From: Neotamlana sedimentorum
Lineage (GTDB): Bacteria > Bacteroidota > Bacteroidia > Flavobacteriales > Flavobacteriaceae
Length of the DNA: 60,604 bases
Reading direction: 5' to 3'
NCBI RefSeq assembly: GCF_000943565.1
Contig: NZ_JTDW01000016.1
Coordinates: 1-60,604, forward strand
The position numbers and the translations under genes were made by a program. Positions 6,944-15,588 of the stretch are shown here, one piece after another. How positions within the stretch are numbered: position 1 is the stretch's first letter; each line of letters opens with the position of its first letter. Below the pieces are notes generated by a model. It saw only the letters and a list, made by a program, of their open reading frames with translations. It searched no databases and was not told the DNA's origin.

Positions 6944-9340
6944 ATGAAAAATATATTTGTAGCAATATGTTTTCTAATTAATGCGGTTGTTATAAGTCAG
7001 AATTGCGAATATACTCTTAAAGGTGAAGTTATAGATTTTCATAACACCACCCCAATAGAAAATGCAGCAATTAAAGTACTTAACACAAATAATTATGCCG
7101 TTAGTGACATTAATGGAAAATTTACTTTAAAAAATCTTTGTAATAAAAATATAACTATAGAAGTGTCGCACATAGGCTGTGAAACGCAAACTATTTCTAT
7201 TGAATTAAAAGAAAATGCTTTTGAAACCATTTTGTTAGAGCACCATTTAGATGAGCTTAATGAAGTGGTTGTTAATACCACTATTCGAGCAGAGAATACA
7301 AGTATATCGCAATCGCTTAAACAAAAAACTATAGATGATTTCACAGACAAATCGTTGGGAGATGCCTTAAACACCATAAGCGGGATATCATCATTGAACT
7401 CCGGAAGCACTATTGTAAAACCCATGATTCATGGCTTACACAGTAGTCGTCTTTTAATTATTAATAACAGTGTACGTTTATTCGATCAAGAATGGGGAGA
7501 CGAGCATGCACCAAACATCGACATAAATGCATCCAATAGCATTGAAGTTGTAAAAGGCGCCACATCTTTAAGATATGGAAGCGATGCGATTGGTGGTTTA
7601 ATATTAATTAAACCTAAAAAATATGCGACCACAGATAGTTTATTTGGTAGCAGTACTTTGTCTTTTAACTCTAATGGGTTAGGTGGCATTGTAAACAGCG
7701 AACTTATTAAAACTTACAAATCGGGTTTTTATGGTAAAATTCAAGCAAACTATAAGCAATTTGGCGATTTTAAAGCGCCCGATTATTATTTAACGAATAC
7801 TGGAACAAAAAACTTAAATGCTTCATTTGCATTTGGTTATAATAGTTTTGAACAAGGGTTTGATGCCTACTACAGTTTCGTTAATAAAGAATTAGGAATT
7901 TTAGCTTCATCACATATTGGAAATGTAAATGATTTGGTTTCAGCAATAAACAGTCCAGAACCACGCATAACAGAAGATTTTTCTTATGCAATAGAAACTC
8001 CAAGACAAACAGTTTTACATCATTTAGCAAAAGTTGAAGCCTATAAACGTTTTAAAGGACTTGGTAAACTAACGGCCCAATACGATTTTCAAATAAATAG
8101 AAGAAAAGAGTTCGATACAAGACGAGGCGACAGATCTAGTATTCCTGTAATAGACTTACGATTATTTACAACCTCGTTTCAGCCTAATCTATTAATTGAT
8201 GCTGTTAATAATTGGAAGATTAACACTGGTTTTTTACTCCGTTTTCAAGAAAATAATGCCGTATTTGGAACTGGCTCAAACCCAATAATTCCAGATTACG
8301 ACAAATATGATGCAGGATTTTACGCCACAGCAGAACATCAATTAAATTTATTTTCTGAAATAAGTGCTGGATTTAGATACGATTTTTCTAAAATTGAAGC
8401 TTCGAAGTGGTACGAAATCGAAGATTGGGAAAATAACAACTACGACCAGTTATTCCCAGAATTTGAGTCGGGAACAACTGAAAATAGTGATATTTTAACC
8501 TTCCCAGAATTTACATTTCAAACGTATTCTGCCAATTTAGGTTATACCAAACATTATCAAAACGATTTTGAACTGTTTTTCAATTATGGTTTAGCCTCTA
8601 GAATGCCAAACCCATCAGAATTGTTTAGCGATGGACTTCATCATAGTACAGCTAGAATTGAAATTGGTAAACTAACCTTTACAAAAGAAACAGCACATAA
8701 ATTTATTGGTTCGCTACAACGCAAACATCAAAATTTTGGTTTTAGTATTAGTCCTTATTTTAATTATATTAAAAATTACCTTCAACTTGTTCCTGTCGAT
8801 ATTGAAACAACAATTCGAGGTACTTTTCCTGTTTGGGAATACCAACAAGATGATGCTAGAATTTATGGTGTAGATGTAGATATTGACAAAAAAATAAGTT
8901 CAAAATTCAGCTATAATGGTAGTATTAGCTTACTACAAGGTGATAATTTAACCGATGATGTAGCGCTTATTCACATGCCCTCTAGCAATTTTATAAATAA
9001 AATTACCTATTATAATAAAGATTTAAACCAATTAACAATTAGTTTAAATCAAAAAACTGTATTACACAAAGAAAACTACCCGGATTACAATTTTTACACC
9101 TATAATGCTACTATTGACGACTACGTGTATGTCGATATTAGTACACCGCCTTCAACCTATTCATTATTTGGTTTTAATAGTTCTGCTAGCTTTAAAGCAT
9201 TTAAAACTGGGAATTTAAAAATCGAATTTAATATTGAAAATTTTTTTAATACCTCGTACAGAGAATACCTTAATAGGCTTCGATATTTCGCAGATGAATT
9301 AGGTCGAAATTTTAACCTTAAAATCAAATTAAATTATTAA
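6944..9340 (+). CDS. TonB-dependent outer-membrane receptor, probable metal uptake
   Basis: 798 residues. In order: a signal peptide (KNIFVAICFLINAVVISQ), a carboxypeptidase-like regulatory domain (about 25-105), a plug domain (about 120-225, with VEVVKGATSLRYG-type motif seen as IEVVKGATSLRYGSDAIGG), then a beta-barrel ending in the aromatic NFNLKIKLNY. The plug contains DQEWGDEHAPNID; an acidic His-containing loop at this place recalls zinc receptors such as ZnuD. It is flanked by two His-rich proteins (6554-6892 and 9351-9908), so zinc or another divalent metal is the likely substrate. It should work with TonB-ExbBD, which are not in this window. Confidence 0.9.
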   Translation: MKNIFVAICFLINAVVISQNCEYTLKGEVIDFHNTTPIENAAIKVLNTNNYAVSDINGKFTLKNLCNKNITIEVSHIGCETQTISIELKENAFETILLEHHLDELNEVVVNTTIRAENTSISQSLKQKTIDDFTDKSLGDALNTISGISSLNSGSTIVKPMIHGLHSSRLLIINNSVRLFDQEWGDEHAPNIDINASNSIEVVKGATSLRYGSDAIGGLILIKPKKYATTDSLFGSSTLSFNSNGLGGIVNSELIKTYKSGFYGKIQANYKQFGDFKAPDYYLTNTGTKNLNASFAFGYNSFEQGFDAYYSFVNKELGILASSHIGNVNDLVSAINSPEPRITEDFSYAIETPRQTVLHHLAKVEAYKRFKGLGKLTAQYDFQINRRKEFDTRRGDRSSIPVIDLRLFTTSFQPNLLIDAVNNWKINTGFLLRFQENNAVFGTGSNPIIPDYDKYDAGFYATAEHQLNLFSEISAGFRYDFSKIEASKWYEIEDWENNNYDQLFPEFESGTTENSDILTFPEFTFQTYSANLGYTKHYQNDFELFFNYGLASRMPNPSELFSDGLHHSTARIEIGKLTFTKETAHKFIGSLQRKHQNFGFSISPYFNYIKNYLQLVPVDIETTIRGTFPVWEYQQDDARIYGVDVDIDKKISSKFSYNGSISLLQGDNLTDDVALIHMPSSNFINKITYYNKDLNQLTISLNQKTVLHKENYPDYNFYTYNATIDDYVYVDISTPPSTYSLFGFNSSASFKAFKTGNLKIEFNIENFFNTSYREYLNRLRYFADELGRNFNLKIKLNY

Positions 9341-9350
9341 CACAATAATC

Positions 9351-9908
9351 ATGAAAAACTTAAATTCATTAAAAACAGTAAAATTACTTGCATTATTTTT
9401 TATTTCGAGCTTAGCTTTAGTAAGCTGTTCTAACGACGACGATCACGACGATCATGAGCACGAAGAAGAAGTAATAACAACAATTATTTACACTTTAGAA
9501 GACGACAACGGAAATACAGTAACCCTTACTTATGACGATTTAGGAGGTGGCTCTACTGTTTCTGGATCTTTTATAGCAAACACAACCTATACTGGTACTA
9601 TTCAATTATTAAACGAAACAGAAGATCCTGCTGAAGACATTACTGAAGAAGTTGAAGAAGAAGGTGACGAGCACGAATTTTTCTATACTTCTACCATTTC
9701 AGATATCGTAATCACAAAAGACGATGTAGATGACGACGGTAACCCAATTGGAATTGAAACATCTTTAACAACAGGCGATGCTGGTACTGGGTCATTAACT
9801 ATAGTTTTAAAGCACGAACCTACAAAACCAAACGACGGATCTTCTGATAATGCAGGTGGTAGCACAGACTTAGAAGTAACTTTCGCTATTGAAGTAGTTT
9901 TCACTTAA
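9351..9908 (+). CDS. Acidic His-rich lipoprotein beside the TonB receptor
   Basis: 185 residues. A signal peptide ends in the lipobox LALVSC, then NDDDHDDHEHEEE, a strongly acidic His-containing segment that could bind divalent metal. The rest is beta-rich, with a conserved block ITEEVEEEGDEHEFFY that I recall from flavobacterial proteins labelled type 1 periplasmic binding fold. It starts 10 bp after the receptor stop, so they form one operon. Role by context: surface or periplasmic capture of the metal taken up by the receptor. The substrate is inferred. Confidence 0.75.
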   Translation: MKNLNSLKTVKLLALFFISSLALVSCSNDDDHDDHEHEEEVITTIIYTLEDDNGNTVTLTYDDLGGGSTVSGSFIANTTYTGTIQLLNETEDPAEDITEEVEEEGDEHEFFYTSTISDIVITKDDVDDDGNPIGIETSLTTGDAGTGSLTIVLKHEPTKPNDGSSDNAGGSTDLEVTFAIEVVFT

Positions 9909-9930
9909 AAAATCTTTTTGTAATACAGTT

Positions 9931-9964
9931 AAAAAAAGCAACTATTAATTTAGTTGCTTTTTTT
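9931..9964 (+). terminator. Terminator of the metal-uptake operon
   Basis: GCAACTA (9938-9944) pairs with TAGTTGC (9951-9957) around a 6-nt loop, preceded by seven As and followed by seven Ts. Confidence 0.85.
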
Positions 9965-10029
9965 ATTTACACCCATTGCATACTTGTTTTCAATTTTAAT
10001 AACTTGGCAAATCATAAAACGTTTATAAA

Positions 10030-11007
10030 ATGAACCGAACTCAAATAGCACTCCTTTTAGTAATACTAATGTCTTTTTCATGTAAAGAAAAAAACATCGC
10101 GAAATCCAACACAAAAACCTCTACAATCCAAATAAACCCAAACGAAACAGCTATCATAATTCTTGGAACCATTCAAGATGCTGGTTCTCCACAAATTGGT
10201 TGCCAAAAAGATTGCTGCAAAACACTTTTTAATAATCCAGATAAAAACAGACAGGTAGTTTCTTTAGGTTTAATTGATAATGAATTTGAAAAGAAATATA
10301 TGTTTGAAGCTTCACCCGATTTTGTAACACAAACTAAGGCGCTTGTTAATCCAAAGATAAAAAACACCAACGAAATTCCCGATGGTATATTTTTAACACA
10401 TGCACACATTGGGCATTATACGGGCTTAATGTATTTGGGTAAAGAAGCTATGAATGCCAGTAAAGTTCCTGTTTACGCCATGCCTAAAATGAAAACATTT
10501 TTAGAAAGCAACGGACCTTGGAGCCAGTTAGTTAAAACTGAAAATATTATTTTAAAAGATATTCAAGATGGGCAAACAATAACTTTAACCAACAACCTAA
10601 ACGTCACGCCTTTTTTAGTACCACACAGAGACGAGTATTCCGAAACGGTTGGCTACAAAATAAAAGGTAAAAACAAATCCGCTTTATTTATCCCAGACAT
10701 TGATAAATGGAGTAAATGGGAAAAAAGCATAATTGAAGAAATTAAAACTGTTGACTACGCCTTTGTTGATGCCACATTTTTTAGTGGTAAAGAATTAAAT
10801 AACCGCGATATGTCTCAAATTCCCCATCCCTTTATTCTAGAAAGCTTAGATTTATTTAAAAACTTACCCCTTTCTGAAAAAAACAAAATTGTATTTATTC
10901 ATTTTAATCATACCAATCCTGTAATTAATTTAAACAGTAAAGAAGCACAAACTGTTATAAAAGCAGGCTTTAATATTGCTCAAATTCATGATATTTATAA
11001 ATTATAA
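10030..11007 (+). CDS. PqqB-like metallo-beta-lactamase-fold lipoprotein
   Basis: 325 residues. A signal peptide with lipobox (LMSFSC) is followed by a metallo-beta-lactamase-fold domain. Seen are IILGTIQDAGSPQIGC at the start of the domain (PqqB-like), LTHAHIGHYTGL as the H-x-H-x-x-H metal motif with Ile where most family members have Asp, HRDEYSETVGYKI, and a C-terminal FIHFNHTNP. PqqB is a cytosolic hydroxylase in PQQ synthesis; here the protein is exported and no other pqq genes are near, so that role is unlikely and the substrate is unknown. It faces guaB across a shared terminator. Confidence 0.8.
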   Translation: MNRTQIALLLVILMSFSCKEKNIAKSNTKTSTIQINPNETAIIILGTIQDAGSPQIGCQKDCCKTLFNNPDKNRQVVSLGLIDNEFEKKYMFEASPDFVTQTKALVNPKIKNTNEIPDGIFLTHAHIGHYTGLMYLGKEAMNASKVPVYAMPKMKTFLESNGPWSQLVKTENIILKDIQDGQTITLTNNLNVTPFLVPHRDEYSETVGYKIKGKNKSALFIPDIDKWSKWEKSIIEEIKTVDYAFVDATFFSGKELNNRDMSQIPHPFILESLDLFKNLPLSEKNKIVFIHFNHTNPVINLNSKEAQTVIKAGFNIAQIHDIYKL

Positions 11008-11040
11008 AAAAAGCTTGAGAAAAACTCAAGCCTTTTTTTA
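11006..11040. terminator. Bidirectional terminator between the MBL gene and guaB
   Basis: GCTTGAG (11013-11019) pairs with CTCAAGC (11025-11031), with an A-run on the left and a T-run on the right, so it can serve both converging genes. Confidence 0.85.
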
Positions 11041-11060
11041 TATAAACATATTACCTAGTT

Positions 11061-12533
11061 TTATCTAGAATAATTAGGAGATTCTTTAGTAATGGTTACA
11101 TCATGCGGATGACTTTCGTTAATACCACTAGCTGTAATTTTTACAAACTGTCCTGTTTCTTTTAAGGTTTCAATATCTTTTGATCCGCAATATCCCATTC
11201 CTGCACGTAACCCTCCAATAAATTGGTGAATACTTTCAAACAATTCACCTTTATACGGTACACGACCTACAATACCTTCTGGAACTAACTTTTTAATATC
11301 GTCTTCAACATCTTGGAAATAACGGTCTTTACTACCTTCTTTCATTGCTTCAACCGATCCCATGCCACGGTAAGACTTAAACTTACGTCCCTCGTAAATA
11401 ATAGTTTCTCCTGGAGATTCTTTAGTACCTGCTAAAAGCGAACCTAACATCACACAATCGGCTCCAGCTGCAATAGCTTTAGGTATATCGCCTGTATAAC
11501 GAATTCCTCCATCGGCAATTACTGGAACACCGCTACCTTTTATAGCAGCAGCCACTTCTAACACTGCAGAAAACTGAGGAAAACCAACACCAGCAACCAC
11601 ACGTGTTGTACAAATAGACCCTGGACCAATACCTACTTTTACAGCATCGGCACCAGCTTCAACTAAATATTTAGCAGCAGCACCCGTTGCAATGTTCCCT
11701 ACAATAACTTCAAGGGTTGGGAATTTTTCTTTTATAGCTTTTAAAACACCTACAACACCTTTTGTATGTCCATGAGCCGTATCGATAACTACAGCATCAA
11801 CACCTGCATTTACTAAAGCTTCAGCACGCTCTACAGCATCGCCAGTTACACCAATGGCAGCGGCTACACGTAAACGGCCAAATTCATCTTTATTAGCAAT
11901 AGGTTTAAGCGTTAATTTAGTAATATCTCTAAAAGTAATTAACCCTGTAAGTTTATAAGTATCGTCTACAATAAGTAATTTTTCAATTTTATGTTTTTGA
12001 AGAATTGCTTCAGCATCAACCAACGATGTACCAACACCTGCAGTTACTAAGTTTTCACTGGTCATAACATCGGTAATCAATCTTTCATCATCATGCTCAA
12101 AACGTAAATCACGGTTTGTAACAATCCCTTTTAAAATACCATTATCGTCTGTAATAGGAATACCGCCAATACCATGCTCTGCCATATTTTGCTTAGCATC
12201 TCTAACTTTAGCTGTTAACGGTAGAGTAACAGGATCTAAAATCATACCGCTTTCTGCACGTTTAACACGACGTACTTTTAGCGCTTGTTGCTCTATAGTC
12301 ATGTTTTTATGAAGCACACCAATACCACCTTCTTGAGCCATAGCAATAGCCATTTTACTTTCGGTTACGGTATCCATAGCCGCCGAAATAATAGGTACAT
12401 TAATGGTAATGTTTCGTGTAAATTTTGTTTGTATGTTAACTTCGCGAGGTAAAACTTCGGAGAAAGCTGGAACTAATAAAACGTCGTCGTAGGTTAGTCC
12501 TTCTCCTACTATTTTGTTAAGATGTGCGTTCAT
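11061..12533 (-). CDS. guaB: Inosine-5'-monophosphate dehydrogenase
   Basis: 490 residues, full length. NAD-dependent oxidation of IMP to XMP, the committed step of GMP synthesis. Seen are the TIM-barrel start [21 protein letters not shown], two CBS domains inserted at about residues 95-215, the catalytic loop GPGSICTTR with Cys308, and the flap [12 protein letters not shown]. The CBS pair probably confers purine-nucleotide regulation. The start ATG at 12533 lies about 25 bp after a TATATTTG promoter element. Confidence 0.98.
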   Translation of the reverse strand: MNAHLNKIVGEGLTYDDVLLVPAFSEVLPREVNIQTKFTRNITINVPIISAAMDTVTESKMAIAMAQEGGIGVLHKNMTIEQQALKVRRVKRAESGMILDPVTLPLTAKVRDAKQNMAEHGIGGIPITDDNGILKGIVTNRDLRFEHDDERLITDVMTSENLVTAGVGTSLVDAEAILQKHKIEKLLIVDDTYKLTGLITFRDITKLTLKPIANKDEFGRLRVAAAIGVTGDAVERAEALVNAGVDAVVIDTAHGHTKGVVGVLKAIKEKFPTLEVIVGNIATGAAAKYLVEAGADAVKVGIGPGSICTTRVVAGVGFPQFSAVLEVAAAIKGSGVPVIADGGIRYTGDIPKAIAAGADCVMLGSLLAGTKESPGETIIYEGRKFKSYRGMGSVEAMKEGSKDRYFQDVEDDIKKLVPEGIVGRVPYKGELFESIHQFIGGLRAGMGYCGSKDIETLKETGQFVKITASGINESHPHDVTITKESPNYSR

Positions 12534-12558
12534 GTTGCAATTACGTTATAATTGCGTG

Positions 12559-12566
12559 CAAATATA
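12559..12566 (-). promoter_or_regulatory. Probable guaB promoter, TATATTTG
   Basis: Perfect match to TAnnTTTG on the minus strand, 26 bp before the guaB ATG. A small inverted repeat GCAATTA/TAATTGC lies between it and the start. Confidence 0.55.
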
Positions 12567-12703
12567 CATAATTTCTAGCATCATTTTTTAATTTGATTCT
12601 AAATTTAATGTTAAGTTAATTACAAATATCTCTTTTATAAGTTCAACACTAAAATGTATCGCTTAAACTCATCAATTAAAACAAAAAACTTTAAAATATA
12701 CAC

Positions 12704-15442
12704 CTATCCGCGACGTCCTCTACGGCGACTATTTGAATCAAAATTCATACGTTGGCCAGCAAAACTTCCAAATTTATAGGTGAAATTAAGCATGAAATAC
12801 TGCTCTAAAATTCGGTTTTCAACATCTTGTATATAGGTATCGGTTACCGTGCGTCGATAGCCATTATTTTTTCCTAAAACATCGTAACCTACAAGTGTTA
12901 CAGTGGCTTTATTTTTCCATAGTTCTGCCCCTAAACCAGCATTCCAAAAAACAGCATCGGCATCGTACTCGTCGCCTACACGACTATTGTAGCGATATGA
13001 CACTTTATTGGTAATAAACAAAACGTCTTTTATAAAAAAGATTGAGGAGTTAAATTGTAAATTCTGAATAAAGTAGCTGTTATCGTTAAAACTATCGGTA
13101 TCGTAAACACTTTTTACAGTTGAATAACTGTAGCTTGTACTAAGATCTATAATTTCGTTATACAAACAGTTTATCGAAATCCTTGGACGGATGGTTGTAG
13201 TTTGAGCCGTAAATTTAAGTCCGTTTTGTAAAGACAAGCTATTATCGAAACTTGCCATGACACTTCCGTTTAAATTAAAATTAATTTTTTTATTGAAATA
13301 TGATTTTGAAACCGAAGCATTACCACGTAAATTATAGTCGCCATTTAAATTGGTATAGGTAGTATACTTATTTAAATCGGAATTGGTTATGGTTGAATTT
13401 ATAATTTTGTCTTTAGTAAATTCGGCTCGTGCATCGCCTGAAACATTTATGTTATGAAAGGCGATATTGTTTTGATAACGAAACCTTAAATTATGATCTA
13501 CTTGCGGTGCTAAATCGGGATTTCCAACACGAATGTGGGTTATATTACTAACATCTTCTACGGGTTGCAACTGGCTAACCGATGGTAAATTTACATCCTG
13601 ATTATAATCTAAAGAAATGCGTTTATAACCTTTTTCATCGCGGTAGCGAATACGCCCGCCAAATGTTACATATTTAAAATTTCGCTTAAAATTTCGCGCT
13701 TCAATAAGCTCATCTTTAAAATCTCTAAAAGTTGTTGTATGAGCACCTTCAATCTCGAATCTAATATCGTTTAAATCGTATCTTAATTTTAATGACGGAC
13801 GAAGCGTTGTTGTAACATACCTACTATCGGTACTTAAAGTTTCATTAAAATCGTTATAGCTTTCAGAATCTTCATTAAAATCATAAATGAAATTTTCGGT
13901 AGAGCTCGTATTTACTGTTGCCGAATAACGTGGCATTACCCTAAAATCATCGAACACTTCTTTAACTAAAATTGTATTTAAGTTAATGTTACTCGATTTA
14001 CTTTCGTTGTATTTTTCTTGATTCTGAATTATGGTGTCGTTTCTGTTGTATAAAACATTTTCAGAATAACTATTTACATCGCTATTCGATTTACTAAAAT
14101 TAGTATTTACGCCTATATTAAAGTAATTACCGCCACCTTGAGATGGTGTAACATCGAAATTATTCTGAATATTATAACTTGAAGCTTCTGTACTATTTCG
14201 AGATATGTAATCGCTAACCAACGCTCCATCACTATACGACGACGTGCTTGCGTTTTCGGAGCCAGATATTGTATTTGATGTATTAAAATTAGTTTCGTTG
14301 GAAATTTTAACTCGGTTTTTAGACCATTTATTTTTAGGATCTACAATATACTGCAAATCAGCTCTGGCTTTATGGCTATCCGATTCGTTATAACCTCTGT
14401 TTTCAGACTCTGTAATATAATTTAAATCTGGTAAAAAATTCTCCCTATAACTCATTTGCTCCGTTTCACGATCTTGTGCGCTGTAGTTATAATTAGAATT
14501 TATTCGGGTTTCGTTCCATTTCCCTTTGCTAAAATTGGCTCCAACAAAATCCGATTCTAAATACCCGGTACTTGTGTCGGTGTTAGGCAAGGCATTAAAA
14601 CCACGCGACATATTAATATTATTAGTACCAGCAATAACCCCAAGTTGCTTACCATCTAGTACTTGAAAAACATTGGCATTCCCTTGATATTTATCGTCTG
14701 TTCCGGCGCCCAATTTAACATCGCCAAACATGGCTCGGTTTTTCCCTTTTTTAATTTTAAAATTGATTTCTTTTGTACCAGAATCCGATTCTTCACCAGT
14801 AAACTTTTGCAAATTCGTTTTAAAATCGGTAACCTGTACTTTACTAATAACGCCACTGGGTAAATTTTTTAAAGCTATTTCTCCATTTTTCTCGCCAAAA
14901 AACGGCATACCATCAACGTTTATAGCTTCAACCTCAACACCATTTACAGTAATCAAACCATCAGCATCAATTTCTACACCAGGAAGTTTTTTTAGCAAAT
15001 CTTCGGCCTTATCGTTGGGTAAACTTTTAAAACTATCGGCATTATACTCAATCGTATCTTTTTTTATAACCACAGGAGGCGCTTTTGCAATTATAGATAT
15101 TGCTGTTAAGGCTTCGGCTTGATCCTCTAAAACAAGTGTCCCCAAGTTTAAGGCATCTCCTTTTGGTGCATTTATAACTTTACTATAGGGCTTGTAACCC
15201 ATGTAAGCAATATTAAAAATCGCTTTAGCCTCATCATACGTATTTACTTGTAATGAAAATTTTCCCGCTCTATTGGTAATACCGTAAGCAATAGGAATAC
15301 TATCGGATATGCTTTGCAAATAGACCGTAGCGGCTTCTAGAATAAGTGAATCTTTATCTTTAACAAAGCCTTCTAGCGTAAACTTTTGCGCAAACAACGA
15401 TACAGAAAAGCTTAACGCAAGCAAAATAAGTGTTTTTTTCAA
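12704..15442 (-). CDS. Outer-membrane beta-barrel receptor with carboxypeptidase-like domain
   Basis: 912 residues. A signal peptide (KKTLILLALSFSVSLFAQ) is followed by a carboxypeptidase-regulatory-like domain (about 20-110), a plug-like region (EDLLKKLPGVEIDADGLITVNG, about 150-215) and a long beta-barrel of the outer membrane beta-barrel 3 type. The C-terminus is a basic GQRMNFDSNSRRRGRRG tail rather than a terminal aromatic strand, as seen in this subfamily. The start codon is TTG at 15442, the only codon that gives a complete signal peptide. The substrate is unknown. It is monocistronic; the gene upstream on the same strand ends 146 bp before it. Confidence 0.85.
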   Translation of the reverse strand: MKKTLILLALSFSVSLFAQKFTLEGFVKDKDSLILEAATVYLQSISDSIPIAYGITNRAGKFSLQVNTYDEAKAIFNIAYMGYKPYSKVINAPKGDALNLGTLVLEDQAEALTAISIIAKAPPVVIKKDTIEYNADSFKSLPNDKAEDLLKKLPGVEIDADGLITVNGVEVEAINVDGMPFFGEKNGEIALKNLPSGVISKVQVTDFKTNLQKFTGEESDSGTKEINFKIKKGKNRAMFGDVKLGAGTDDKYQGNANVFQVLDGKQLGVIAGTNNINMSRGFNALPNTDTSTGYLESDFVGANFSKGKWNETRINSNYNYSAQDRETEQMSYRENFLPDLNYITESENRGYNESDSHKARADLQYIVDPKNKWSKNRVKISNETNFNTSNTISGSENASTSSYSDGALVSDYISRNSTEASSYNIQNNFDVTPSQGGGNYFNIGVNTNFSKSNSDVNSYSENVLYNRNDTIIQNQEKYNESKSSNINLNTILVKEVFDDFRVMPRYSATVNTSSTENFIYDFNEDSESYNDFNETLSTDSRYVTTTLRPSLKLRYDLNDIRFEIEGAHTTTFRDFKDELIEARNFKRNFKYVTFGGRIRYRDEKGYKRISLDYNQDVNLPSVSQLQPVEDVSNITHIRVGNPDLAPQVDHNLRFRYQNNIAFHNINVSGDARAEFTKDKIINSTITNSDLNKYTTYTNLNGDYNLRGNASVSKSYFNKKINFNLNGSVMASFDNSLSLQNGLKFTAQTTTIRPRISINCLYNEIIDLSTSYSYSTVKSVYDTDSFNDNSYFIQNLQFNSSIFFIKDVLFITNKVSYRYNSRVGDEYDADAVFWNAGLGAELWKNKATVTLVGYDVLGKNNGYRRTVTDTYIQDVENRILEQYFMLNFTYKFGSFAGQRMNFDSNSRRRGRRG

Positions 15443-15588
15443 TTTAGTGATTGGTTGGTTTATTTTAAGACTGCGTTTCTCTTACAAAGTTTAATTTCAA
15501 TATGTTAAAAAATTCTTAAAGAAATTTAACTCGCAATTTTTATATCGCACAGTAGATCACTCATTTTATTCACTTAAAATATCATGTA

